A program made the translations under genes and the position numbers. DNA of 64,000 nucleotides from Desulfitobacterium sp038181555 (GTDB lineage Bacteria; Bacillota; Desulfitobacteriia; Desulfitobacteriales; Desulfitobacteriaceae): contig NZ_JBBWUA010000013.1 in the NCBI RefSeq assembly GCF_038181555.1, forward strand, positions 14,048-78,047, read 5' to 3'. The notes under the pieces were generated by a model. It was not told the DNA's origin. It saw nothing but the letters and a program-made list of their open reading frames with translations, and did not search any database. Shown here in pieces: positions 50,500 to 58,250 of this stretch. Every line of letters begins with the position of its first letter. Position 1 is the first letter of the stretch.

Positions 50500-51474
50500 A
50501 TGAAAAAGAACTATAGTTTTCTCTTTATCGTTATCATCATATCGTCTATATTTTTTACTGGATGTACGAAAGAGGTAGAAACAGCAGCCCAGTTAAGCGA
50601 ATTCAAGCAGGAAGTAGATCAGGATATTGCTGAATCTTTCAATCTTTCTTTAGAAGATTTGAATCTGATGGATGAAATGCAACTGAATCATAAAGAGCAA
50701 CAGTATGCGACTACCATGGCGAAGGTTTTGACTCAGGTTAGAAATAACCAGGACTACGGGGATATCAAGGAAAGCGTTTATCTGAATCAGGATGGTAAGA
50801 ATGGCTACATCTTTGCAAAAAAAGCTGACGGAACCAATTATCTCTATACCATAGCTTACAACCAAGGCTGGGCAATCGTTAAAACTGACACCATACAAGG
50901 TAAGGATTTTTCCTTAGATGATACCGTGCGAAAAGAAAAGAGTTATTCTGCGCTCACAGAAGCTCAGCTCCAAAAATATTTAGAGGAAAACAACATTTCG
51001 CCACTGGCCGTTCAGAATATTGGTAAGTTCACGGTAGTGCTATATAAAGCTAAACTTGAGGGAAAGAGTGTTCTAGAAAAAGCGCTTACCCCGAAAAGTA
51101 TACGTATATTCGATAGAGCGTGCTATCTGTCATCTGATCAAGACGGAAATATCTATGCAGGTGGAGGCGGGGGAGGAGATAACTCAGATTTTGTACCCGT
51201 AACCATTGGTTCAGGAGGTGGCATGTCGGAGATAGGTAATATTGGGTATTCTTATGTAATCATTAATGATATCGATATATTAAAGAATGCTTACACGGTG
51301 AACTGCTCTTATGACAATAACAGTACTACAACTACCTTGGTTGACAATCAGAATGCCTTTATTATTCCCTTTCCGGAAGAAAGGGTGGAATTGATCAATG
51401 TTATTGTAAGTGATAAAGATGGTCGAGTACTATTTGATAATAAAGAGTTATTAAAAACAGGGATAGGAAAATGA
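50500..51474 (+). CDS. Putative lipoprotein, function unknown
   Basis: 324-residue secreted lipoprotein: basic N-terminus, hydrophobic core and lipobox FFTGC at residues about 17-21, so it is probably attached to the outer face of the membrane. The mature part has a helical first third rich in Glu/Gln, a central mixed domain, an AGGGGGGDNSD linker near residue 222-232 and a strand-rich C-terminus. No family recognised. ATG 50500 follows GGAGGG; the frame is open from 50479. Its stop overlaps the start of the metallophosphoesterase gene by four bases, indicating translational coupling. Confidence 0.72.
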   Translation: MKKNYSFLFIVIIISSIFFTGCTKEVETAAQLSEFKQEVDQDIAESFNLSLEDLNLMDEMQLNHKEQQYATTMAKVLTQVRNNQDYGDIKESVYLNQDGKNGYIFAKKADGTNYLYTIAYNQGWAIVKTDTIQGKDFSLDDTVRKEKSYSALTEAQLQKYLEENNISPLAVQNIGKFTVVLYKAKLEGKSVLEKALTPKSIRIFDRACYLSSDQDGNIYAGGGGGGDNSDFVPVTIGSGGGMSEIGNIGYSYVIINDIDILKNAYTVNCSYDNNSTTTTLVDNQNAFIIPFPEERVELINVIVSDKDGRVLFDNKELLKTGIGK

Positions 51475-52304
51475 GAAGAGCGAATAGGCTGATATCCCGT
51501 AGAACATTTATTATTGGAGGGGTGGGGTTTTTATCCTACCTTTACTTTGCGCTTCATTCGATAACCGTAAAACACTATACCATTGCAGTGAGTAATTTGC
51601 CTAAAGAGTTTGAGGGCTTTACAATTCTTCATTTGACAGATTTACATTCCAAAGAATATGGAGATAAACAAGACAAGCTGCTAGACTTAATTAATAGACA
51701 GAGTTTTGACATGGTAGCAATGACAGGAGACTTTATTGACAAGAGCAATCCTGATGTAGAACCAACTTTGTCGCTGGTTAAGGGATTAAGCTCTAAACCG
51801 ATTTTCTTTGTACCCGGAAATCACGAGTGGTCACATAAGTTTAAAATTAAATCTGTACTGGAGACGCATGGAGTCGAGATATTGGAAAACAAGGGGCTAA
51901 AGTATTCCAAAGGGAACTCCCATATCTGGATAGTGGGGGTTGATGATCCATATCTCCGGAGAGATAGGCTAGACCAAGCCCTTGATGGCATAACAGATTC
52001 TCAACCAAGGGTTTTGCTGGCCCACGCACCTAATATTTTTATGCCTGCGGCCAAGTCAAGTATCGAGTTAGTATTAGTAGGTCATACTCACGGTGGCCAA
52101 GTCAGACTTCCTATGGTTGGCGCGGTTGTTGCCCCAGGGCAAGGGCTTTTTCCCAAATACGATTATGGACAATTCACGTCGGGGTCCACGAATATGATCA
52201 TCAATTGTGGTTTGGGTGAAAGTGTATTGCCCATTAGATTTTATAGTAGACCCGAAATAGTGCTAGTTAAACTGGTTCCCCGAGATAATCTATCGGGCTT
52301 GTAA
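51471..52304 (+). CDS. Metallophosphoesterase, YkuE-type
   Basis: 277-residue calcineurin-like phosphoesterase. The N-terminus carries a twin-arginine-like motif SRRTFIIGG followed by a hydrophobic segment, so it is likely exported or anchored facing outward. Metal-binding blocks are LHLTDLHSKEYG, MVAMTGDFID, FVPGNHEWSH and LVGHTHGGQ. Relatives such as B. subtilis YkuE are Tat substrates that act at the cell wall. ATG overlaps the stop of the lipoprotein gene. Two dimetal-site landmarks (GDF, GNHE) are intact, so it should be active. Confidence 0.9.
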   Translation: MRRANRLISRRTFIIGGVGFLSYLYFALHSITVKHYTIAVSNLPKEFEGFTILHLTDLHSKEYGDKQDKLLDLINRQSFDMVAMTGDFIDKSNPDVEPTLSLVKGLSSKPIFFVPGNHEWSHKFKIKSVLETHGVEILENKGLKYSKGNSHIWIVGVDDPYLRRDRLDQALDGITDSQPRVLLAHAPNIFMPAAKSSIELVLVGHTHGGQVRLPMVGAVVAPGQGLFPKYDYGQFTSGSTNMIINCGLGESVLPIRFYSRPEIVLVKLVPRDNLSGL

Positions 52305-52453
52305 CAAAGGATATCCCAACAAACTCGCTTGCGGTGGGTAACCCATGTAAGGTGATAGGCAAAACCACCGTCATGGATAGATTACATGAAGAATATTGTG
52401 AATGAGGGGTTACTGTAAAGTATGGGAAAGTTATTAAGAATGAGGAGAAATGT

Positions 52454-52915
52454 ATGAGAAGGAAAGACAAACAGATATCGGACATCGAAGCTCTCCATAG
52501 CGTAATTAATAAAGCAACCGTTTGCAGAATTGGCTTAGTTAAAGAGGATCGCCCTTATGTGATTCCCCTAAGCTTTGGTTTCGACGGAAGAAACATATAT
52601 TTTCATTCAGCTAGAACTGGTGAAAAAGTCGAAATACTGAAGGCTAATAACCATGTCTGCCTAGAATTCGAGCAAGATATCAGCATCATCGAAGATGAAA
52701 AACCGTGTGATTGGAGTGCGCGCTACTTGACCGTCGTTGTTCATGGAACGGCTGAATTAGTGGATGATCTCGTTGCTAAGAAATATGGATTAGGCCAAAT
52801 AGCTGAGCATTATCAAGCCGGAGGAGAACAGTATCCATTTACTGATGCAGAGATTCAACCCGTCTTGGTATACAAGGTAACCATAGAGGAGATTGTCGGT
52901 AAAATTTCTGGGTAA
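52454..52915 (+). CDS. Pyridoxamine 5'-phosphate oxidase-like flavin protein (Nim-type)
   Basis: 153-residue split-barrel flavin-binding protein of the NimA-like subset. TVCRIGLVKEDRPYVIPLSF, FDGRNIYFHSARTGEKVEIL and the late TVVVHGTAELVDD are typical. Members include nitroimidazole-resistance reductases, but most have unknown substrates and many bind FMN or F420-like cofactors. The ATG at 52454 has GAGGAG upstream. Monocistronic, ending at a bidirectional terminator. Confidence 0.85.
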   Translation: MRRKDKQISDIEALHSVINKATVCRIGLVKEDRPYVIPLSFGFDGRNIYFHSARTGEKVEILKANNHVCLEFEQDISIIEDEKPCDWSARYLTVVVHGTAELVDDLVAKKYGLGQIAEHYQAGGEQYPFTDAEIQPVLVYKVTIEEIVGKISG

Positions 52916-52973
52916 CAGGTTATACTGCCCCCAGTGAAATTGTAATTCGGATAAAAATTCTCCCTGAATAAAA

Positions 52974-53012
52974 ATGGAGCTAAGGGATCAGTAACCCTTA
53001 GCTCCTTATTTT
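52974..53012. terminator. Bidirectional terminator
   Basis: Perfect 11-bp stem GGAGCTAAGGG (52976-52986) with CCCTTAGCTCC (52995-53005), T-tract TTATTTTT on the plus strand and ATTTTTAT on the minus strand. It serves both convergent genes. Confidence 0.9.
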
Positions 53013-54322
53013 TCGCCCCCACCAATAATGGTGGGGATTTTAATGGCCTTGCCAGATTCAGACATAAAAGTCATCGGGGCATTCTTATGGATCTCAACCC
53101 AAACGTTTTTGAGACCGGCGTCTGTTAAAAACTTGGCGAATTGTTCTTTCGTAAAACCATACCACAAGTCGCTTCTGACTTCGACGAGCTCAGCGCAATT
53201 ATGCTTTGCAAAATCCGAGATGATTAGCCCGCCACCGTCTTTCAGCATGCGCACCATTTTCTTAACAGCATTATGGGGATAGGTGAGATGGTGGAGCACA
53301 GTCAGGCAATAGGCATAATCATATTTATCTGCGGAGGCATTTCTTTTCAGGAAATCGACGTTTTTGCAGACCACATTATCCACTTGGTTAATTCGGAAAG
53401 TCTTCTCCGCGAGATCACACATTTCTTTGGAAAAATCATAGCCATCAACCCTAGCCACATGCCGGGAAAGCTTGCTGGCAAAGATGCCTGTACCCATGCC
53501 AAAATCAGCAACTACATGCCCTTTTCTTAATGGGTATTTCCGAAGGATAAGGTCATCGATAAGACTATGGTAATGATGATAAAAAAGTTCATTATAAGTA
53601 TCTGCAGAAGTGTCAAAATGCTTCAGCATTCCTTGCTTGATTGGTCCAGTCACCCCATAAAATAGCTGAATGGGTCCAAGCCATTGACTAAGAGTGTCAT
53701 ACTCCTTTTTGGTTAGAGTATCCTTGCTAACACGAAACAGGTTATAGATCATGACTTCTCTTGTCTTCAGGCGCGCTCGATTTAATAATGAAGTATAGGC
53801 AGAGAGGCTCATATCCATAATTTTGGCAGCCTGAGCATAGGTGTAGTTTTGCTCATGGAGAAAAATAGCCTGAAGATATTTGGGGGGAAGAGCTTGGTAG
53901 ATTTCATTAAGATCAAAATTAATTTCGCTATCGAGCAAATTATGCAGGGGAGAATTATTATCCGTAGGTAAGGCTGCGGAATCAAGCTCTAAAGGAACGT
54001 TGCGGCTAGAGTTTTTTAAATCCTTGCGCCAATAATCGATATATGTATTATTAGCGATGGCATAGATCCAACTTTTTATGCCGCAAAAGTCATTGACCTT
54101 AGCTAGATTTTGATAAACCTTAGTGAAAACCTCTTGAGTTAGATCTTCGGCCGCAGAGTAATCGTTATTGAGTTTTTGGCCGAAAAAGCGATAGATAGGC
54201 TGTTTGTAAATCTTATATAAAACTTGAAAAATGCTATCCTCACCAAGGGTATTATCGTCAATGCTTCTTTTCTCACAAAATAAAACCAACTCACAATTGT
54301 CTTTCGTGCAAAAATCAGTCAT
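53006..54322 (-). CDS. ECF sigma factor fused to SAM-dependent methyltransferase
   Basis: 438-residue two-domain protein. Residues about 30-195 are an ECF sigma factor: region 2 with EDLTQEVFTKVYQNL and IKSWIYAIANNTYIDYWRK, region 4 with LPPKYLQAIFLHEQNYTYAQ and AAKIMDMSLSAYTSLLNRAR. Residues about 235-438 are a class I methyltransferase beginning HFDTSADTYNELF, with SAM motif I VVADFGMGTGIFA (residues 271-282), an acidic residue in VDGYDFSKEM, and AYCLTVLHHLTYPHNAVKKM. ATG 54322 with AGGAGGTG is preferred to the open frame from 54370. It lies divergent from the FtsX/DUF4418/molybdoenzyme operon, and no anti-sigma gene is near. I infer a sigma factor whose activity is sensed through the C-terminal domain. 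Confidence 0.9.
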   Translation of the reverse strand: MTDFCTKDNCELVLFCEKRSIDDNTLGEDSIFQVLYKIYKQPIYRFFGQKLNNDYSAAEDLTQEVFTKVYQNLAKVNDFCGIKSWIYAIANNTYIDYWRKDLKNSSRNVPLELDSAALPTDNNSPLHNLLDSEINFDLNEIYQALPPKYLQAIFLHEQNYTYAQAAKIMDMSLSAYTSLLNRARLKTREVMIYNLFRVSKDTLTKKEYDTLSQWLGPIQLFYGVTGPIKQGMLKHFDTSADTYNELFYHHYHSLIDDLILRKYPLRKGHVVADFGMGTGIFASKLSRHVARVDGYDFSKEMCDLAEKTFRINQVDNVVCKNVDFLKRNASADKYDYAYCLTVLHHLTYPHNAVKKMVRMLKDGGGLIISDFAKHNCAELVEVRSDLWYGFTKEQFAKFLTDAGLKNVWVEIHKNAPMTFMSESGKAIKIPTIIGGGEK

Positions 54323-54764
54323 TTCCGTAACACCTCCTAGCATATTCTCCCTTAATAAGTAGCTCATCATATAAGGCTATTATATGCCAGATTGTTGAGC
54401 AAAGTACAGATTGAAATGGCTAAATATGAATATATATGTTGAAAATACTAGAAATAATAAATATTTTGTATTTTTTTAGAAAACGGCGAATGGAATTTTG
54501 AAAACATACGTTTAAGTTAGTAAAGGTACAAAACAAAGGATCCTTACAACTATAAGGAAAAGATTTACTTTCACGAAGAGAAATGGCCTCCAACATACTG
54601 ATTCTGCTTTCGAACAAACTAAACTGTACCTTTTTACTAAATTATATAGTGCTGTTAAATAAAACATGTCTAGAGTTAGGCGTGCTGGTACCTACTAAAT
54701 GATGTGCATAGCTTCACAAGTGGACTTGCTATTTATTTCACGAAAATGTAAAGGAGGTTGTGCA
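54323..54764. other. Divergent intergenic region
   Basis: About 440 bp, very AT-rich near the sigma-methyltransferase gene. It contains a long inverted repeat (listed separately). A minus-strand open frame at 54420-54617 lies inside it but has no ribosome binding site worth calling. It should hold promoters for both divergent units. Confidence 0.5.
54517..54640. repeat. 124-bp element with inverted ends
   Basis: TTAGTAAAGGTACA (54517-54530) and TGTACCTTTTTACTAA (54625-54640) are inverted copies apart from a 2-base bulge, enclosing about 94 bases. It could be a MITE-like element, or paired operator sites of a dimeric regulator. Confidence 0.5.
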
Positions 54765-55964
54765 ATGTGGTTCATGGCATTGGAAAATGTAAAAAGGCGT
54801 AAAGGTCAATCCATGCTTACGGTTTTGATAACTGCTTTAACAGTTCTTACGTTTGTGTTGGCTTTTTCTGTGCTGACGACGTTGCAGGAAGGGCTGGAAT
54901 TAAGCGATGCCCGCTTGGGCGCGGACATTATCGTGCTCCCCAATAAGAGTAATGCCGATGCCTTTCAGACAATCTTTACAGCCGAACCGGTCAATATCTA
55001 TATGTCAGAAGAGCTCACAGAACAGATCAGTCAAGTGGAAGGGGTGGGCAGGCTGACTTCTCAATTTTTTACCCAGTCCTTAGACGAGAGCTGTTGCTCC
55101 CTCGGGGGTGCTTCCCGTTTGGTGGGTTATGATCAGGAAACAGATTTTATTCTTAAGCCTTGGCTTGACGAGCAAAACATTGAACGGCTACAAGACGATC
55201 AGATCATCATCGGTGGCGATGTCCCGGCCTTTCTGGGCAACCAAGCCTCGGTGCTGGGAGAAGTGTTTACCGTAGTTGGCAGCTTATATCCGACCGGCAG
55301 TGGTATGGATGAGACCATCTTTATGAATCTGGATGTGGCGAGGAAGCTAGCCAAGGATAGTCCCTATTTGCAAACCCTTTGGAGCAAGGAAAGTCCGGAT
55401 CATTTGATTTCAGCGATCCTGATCAAGGTGGACGAAGGGTATCTAGCCACTGAAGTCGCTACCCAGATCAACGAATTAGACCTTACGGTGGAAGCAGTAG
55501 CGACAAGCGAGATTGTCTCTTCCATGCGCTCTCAAATGAATATCATCGGCCAACTAGTTCTAGGTTTATGGTTAGCGGTCTTCCTCGTGGCCAGCCTCGC
55601 CCTGATCGGACGGTTTAGTGCCTTGGCCCGGGAACGCAAGAAGGAAATCGGCCTCATGCGCGCCATCGGTGTGCAACGAGCTGATGTATTTAAGCTGATT
55701 GTCCTCGAAGCCTGGATCATGGCGGGTGCAGGAGGTGTTCTTGGCAGCATCTTGGGAGTACTGGGCGTTCAGACTGTCTTAACCTCCTTACGAAGCTCAC
55801 TGGATTTAGCCATGGGGCAATGGTCTCTTGGGTCGGCCTTGCTCAGCGGTGGCTTGGGAATTGCAGTCGCCTTGGGTCTGGGTTTCCTAGCCTCAGTGTA
55901 CCCGGCTTGGCAGAGTTCGCGGCTGGATCCTCAAGTGGCAATGACCAGAGGGGAGTTGGATTGA
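54765..55964 (+). CDS. FtsX-like ABC transporter permease (MacB type)
   Basis: 399-residue permease with TM1 near residues 17-41, a large extracytoplasmic domain (about 42-265) and three C-terminal helices, including LVLGLWLAVFLVASLALIGR and the cytoplasmic ERKKEIGLMRAIGVQRADVF typical of FtsX/MacB families. The outer domain carries an adjacent Cys pair in DESCCSLGGASRLVGYDQ, which suggests a disulfide or metal site. AAAGGAGG is well placed before ATG 54765. It is followed two bases later by the ATPase gene, so both form one transporter, perhaps for lipoprotein or peptide handling rather than drug efflux. Confidence 0.85.
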   Translation: MWFMALENVKRRKGQSMLTVLITALTVLTFVLAFSVLTTLQEGLELSDARLGADIIVLPNKSNADAFQTIFTAEPVNIYMSEELTEQISQVEGVGRLTSQFFTQSLDESCCSLGGASRLVGYDQETDFILKPWLDEQNIERLQDDQIIIGGDVPAFLGNQASVLGEVFTVVGSLYPTGSGMDETIFMNLDVARKLAKDSPYLQTLWSKESPDHLISAILIKVDEGYLATEVATQINELDLTVEAVATSEIVSSMRSQMNIIGQLVLGLWLAVFLVASLALIGRFSALARERKKEIGLMRAIGVQRADVFKLIVLEAWIMAGAGGVLGSILGVLGVQTVLTSLRSSLDLAMGQWSLGSALLSGGLGIAVALGLGFLASVYPAWQSSRLDPQVAMTRGELD

Positions 55965-55965
55965 T

Positions 55966-56631
55966 ATGGAGCTTTGCCGATTAGAAAAAGTAAGCAAAAC
56001 CTATGAAGTAGGTGACGCGGTTTGCCCCATCCATGAGCTTTCCCTAACGATCAATGCAGGAGACTTTCTGGCGATCGAAGGGCCCTCGGGAACAGGAAAA
56101 AGCACCTTGCTCTACTTGATGAGCGGGCTCTTGCGCCCTACCCAAGGGGATGTCTTCCTCCAAAACCAGAACTTAAGTACGCTGCCGGACCCAGTCGCCA
56201 CAGAGCTGCGCAGGCGAATGGTGGGCTTCATCTTTCAAGAGACAAATCTTTTTCAAGCCCTAACCGTCGAAGGTAATCTGCGCTTTGTGCAAAGTCTAGG
56301 CAAAAACAAGCCCGATGGAAAAAAGATCGCTCACTACCTAGAAGAATTAGGTTTAAGCGATAGGCACCTGCACTTACCCCATCAATTAAGTGTAGGACAA
56401 CGACGGAGGTTAGTGGTGGCGAGGGCGTTAATCAATGATGCTCCTTTGATTTTAGCCGATGAACCCACTAATGATTTAGATGATTTTTGGGCCGGTAAAG
56501 TGATGGAATTGCTCGCGGGAGTTGTCGAGGGAGGTGGGGCAGTCGTAATGGTTACTCATAATTACCATTGGGCTCGGCAAGCCCAACAACGCTATCGGCT
56601 ACAAGAAGGAAGGTTGGTGCTATGCGGATAA
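55966..56631 (+). CDS. ABC transporter ATP-binding protein (LolD/MacB type)
   Basis: 221-residue ATPase pairing with the preceding FtsX-like permease. Walker A is GPSGTGKSTLLYLMSG, the Q-loop FIFQETNLFQAL, the ABC signature LSVGQRRRLVVARAL (LSGGQ-type with V for the first Gly), Walker B LILADEPTNDLD and the switch His in VTHNYHWA. It overlaps the next gene by ten bases, so permease, ATPase and lipoprotein genes are translationally linked. Confidence 0.92.
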   Translation: MELCRLEKVSKTYEVGDAVCPIHELSLTINAGDFLAIEGPSGTGKSTLLYLMSGLLRPTQGDVFLQNQNLSTLPDPVATELRRRMVGFIFQETNLFQALTVEGNLRFVQSLGKNKPDGKKIAHYLEELGLSDRHLHLPHQLSVGQRRRLVVARALINDAPLILADEPTNDLDDFWAGKVMELLAGVVEGGGAVVMVTHNYHWARQAQQRYRLQEGRLVLCG

Positions 56632-57776
56632 GAGGGTTGGTGATCGGCACCATCATCGTCATGCTGGCGATTTTTTTAGCAGGCTGTGGTCAAGCTGCTA
56701 GCTCAGCCAAAGATCAGGCCACACTGTCACAAACTCCTGCAGGTCAGACCGGAGTAAATCAAACGCCGGCGCAGCAGACCGCGCTGCCTCCCGAGGCCTT
56801 GTTCGTTGCACAATTTACGACGAACCAAATCGCGGTAATCCATTTGGGGACCGGTGACATCGTTGAAAAAATCCCGGTAGGTGCCAAACCGCTAGCAATT
56901 ATTAAATCCCCTGATCAAACAAAGGTTTATGTGGCTAATAGCGGTTCAGGTGACGTGTATCAGATCAACACCTCCACCGGGGAAATCGAAGCGAAAATCT
57001 CCATGGGCAATCAGCCTGTGGCCATGACGATTAATGCTGCAGGGGATACCTTGTATGTATTGGACTACTACTTGAATCGGGTCAGCATTATTGACCTCAG
57101 GCTCCGTTCCATGGTCGGCTACATACCCCTAAATACCTTTGGCTTTGAAGAGAGAATCGAGCCCCCCGACTGTTGTACAGATATTTTTGGCGATCCCCTC
57201 GGTGCAGGTCGCAAGCCTTCAGCTCTTGTCTTAGATGAAGCCCATGGCAAGATCTATGTGGGGAACATGGGTACATGGGATATCGCGGTCATCGACCTCC
57301 AATCAGAAAAAGAGGTTCAAGCCTTTGATGCAACCTTTGGCATCAATGACCTTTTTCTCGACAGCTCGGCAGGGAACTTATATATCTCGGCAGCAGGTAA
57401 CGAAGAAGAAGTCAATGATTCTATTCTAAAGCTGTCTTTGAAGGGGGGTGAGAAAATAGACAAGTTGCAGATCGGTAAAAAGCCGGTGGGCATGGCTCTA
57501 TCCCCGGATGGACAAATCATCCATGTGATAACCCAAGCCAGTGACGGAGCGAAACTAATAAGCTTACGAGCGGCTGATGGAGAAATCATCGGCCAATGCT
57601 CCTTAGCAGGAGAGCCGGGTGATATCGCACTTTCCGAAGATGGCCAGCGCGCTTATATTACAAATCTTTTGGATGGCACAGTTCTTGTTATCGATACAAC
57701 AGATTACACCGTCATTAAAATCATCGAGACTGGCGTAACCCCAAAATCACTTGTCTATATTTTGAATGATGAATAA
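56622..57776 (+). CDS. YVTN beta-propeller lipoprotein
   Basis: 384-residue lipoprotein with lipobox FLAGC about residue 20, a short Gln/Thr/Ala-rich linker and a YVTN/YncE-type beta-propeller. Repeats include PDQTKVYVANSGSGDVYQIN, AAGDTLYVLDYYLNRVSIID, AHGKIYVGNMGTWDIAVID and EDGQRAYITNLLDGTVLVID. An adjacent Cys pair sits in PPDCCTDIFGDP, echoing the Cys pair of the FtsX-like permease. ATG 56622 is chosen because the lipoprotein signal starts there. It likely sits on the outer membrane face and may bind a substrate or cofactor for the downstream molybdoenzyme; this is inference from position. Confidence 0.85.
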   Translation: MRIRGLVIGTIIVMLAIFLAGCGQAASSAKDQATLSQTPAGQTGVNQTPAQQTALPPEALFVAQFTTNQIAVIHLGTGDIVEKIPVGAKPLAIIKSPDQTKVYVANSGSGDVYQINTSTGEIEAKISMGNQPVAMTINAAGDTLYVLDYYLNRVSIIDLRLRSMVGYIPLNTFGFEERIEPPDCCTDIFGDPLGAGRKPSALVLDEAHGKIYVGNMGTWDIAVIDLQSEKEVQAFDATFGINDLFLDSSAGNLYISAAGNEEEVNDSILKLSLKGGEKIDKLQIGKKPVGMALSPDGQIIHVITQASDGAKLISLRAADGEIIGQCSLAGEPGDIALSEDGQRAYITNLLDGTVLVIDTTDYTVIKIIETGVTPKSLVYILNDE

Positions 57777-57806
57777 TTCAGTATTTCAAGGAAGAGGTGG
57801 AAAAGG

Positions 57807-58220
57807 ATGAAGGACCATATCCAAAGTATGCTGATGTGGGGTTTGATTGCAGTAGCTTTACTTGTTTTAGGTGCATTATACATCTGGTCACCTGTTTGCG
57901 AGGGGTTGCTGGAGCTGGCTAATGGCAACCTAGTGCACATGAAATGCTTCTACACCGGCCAGGCAACGACTGTCTTGGCTGTCCTGTTATTGGTCGCGGC
58001 CATATCCGCCGTAATAACTAAGCAAGCTCATGCCCCTATAATCATTGCCATCGGTATCTTCTTCATCGTCATGACCTATCAATCGTTTTTGGGTATTGGC
58101 ATCTGCCTGAAAGAGACCATGGCCTGTCACCAAACTGCTTTCTGGATACGCGGTGGAGGGGTGCTGACCATTTTGCTTGGTATTCTAGCATGCTTCAAAA
58201 AACAAAAAGAACAGTCCTAA
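57807..58220 (+). CDS. DUF4418 family membrane protein
   Basis: 137-residue protein with four hydrophobic helices and the DUF4418 look: WSPVCEGLLELANGNLVHMK followed by CFYTGQATTVLAVLLL, and later IGICLKETMACHQTAFWIRG. Cysteines flank the membrane segments, one His-Met-Lys-Cys and one Met-Ala-Cys-His, which might bind a metal or haem-like ligand. Function unknown. GGAAGAGGTGG precedes the ATG. It lies between the propeller lipoprotein and the Mo enzyme gene, in one operon by spacing (30 bp on each side). Confidence 0.82.
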   Translation: MKDHIQSMLMWGLIAVALLVLGALYIWSPVCEGLLELANGNLVHMKCFYTGQATTVLAVLLLVAAISAVITKQAHAPIIIAIGIFFIVMTYQSFLGIGICLKETMACHQTAFWIRGGGVLTILLGILACFKKQKEQS

Positions 58221-58250
58221 GGAAATCCTAAGTGGAAAGGGGAAAAAATC

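Noticed and set aside
54420..54617. Minus-strand open frame of 65 codons in the divergent region
   Set aside because: It lies across the inverted repeat, lacks a ribosome binding site and shows no family features.
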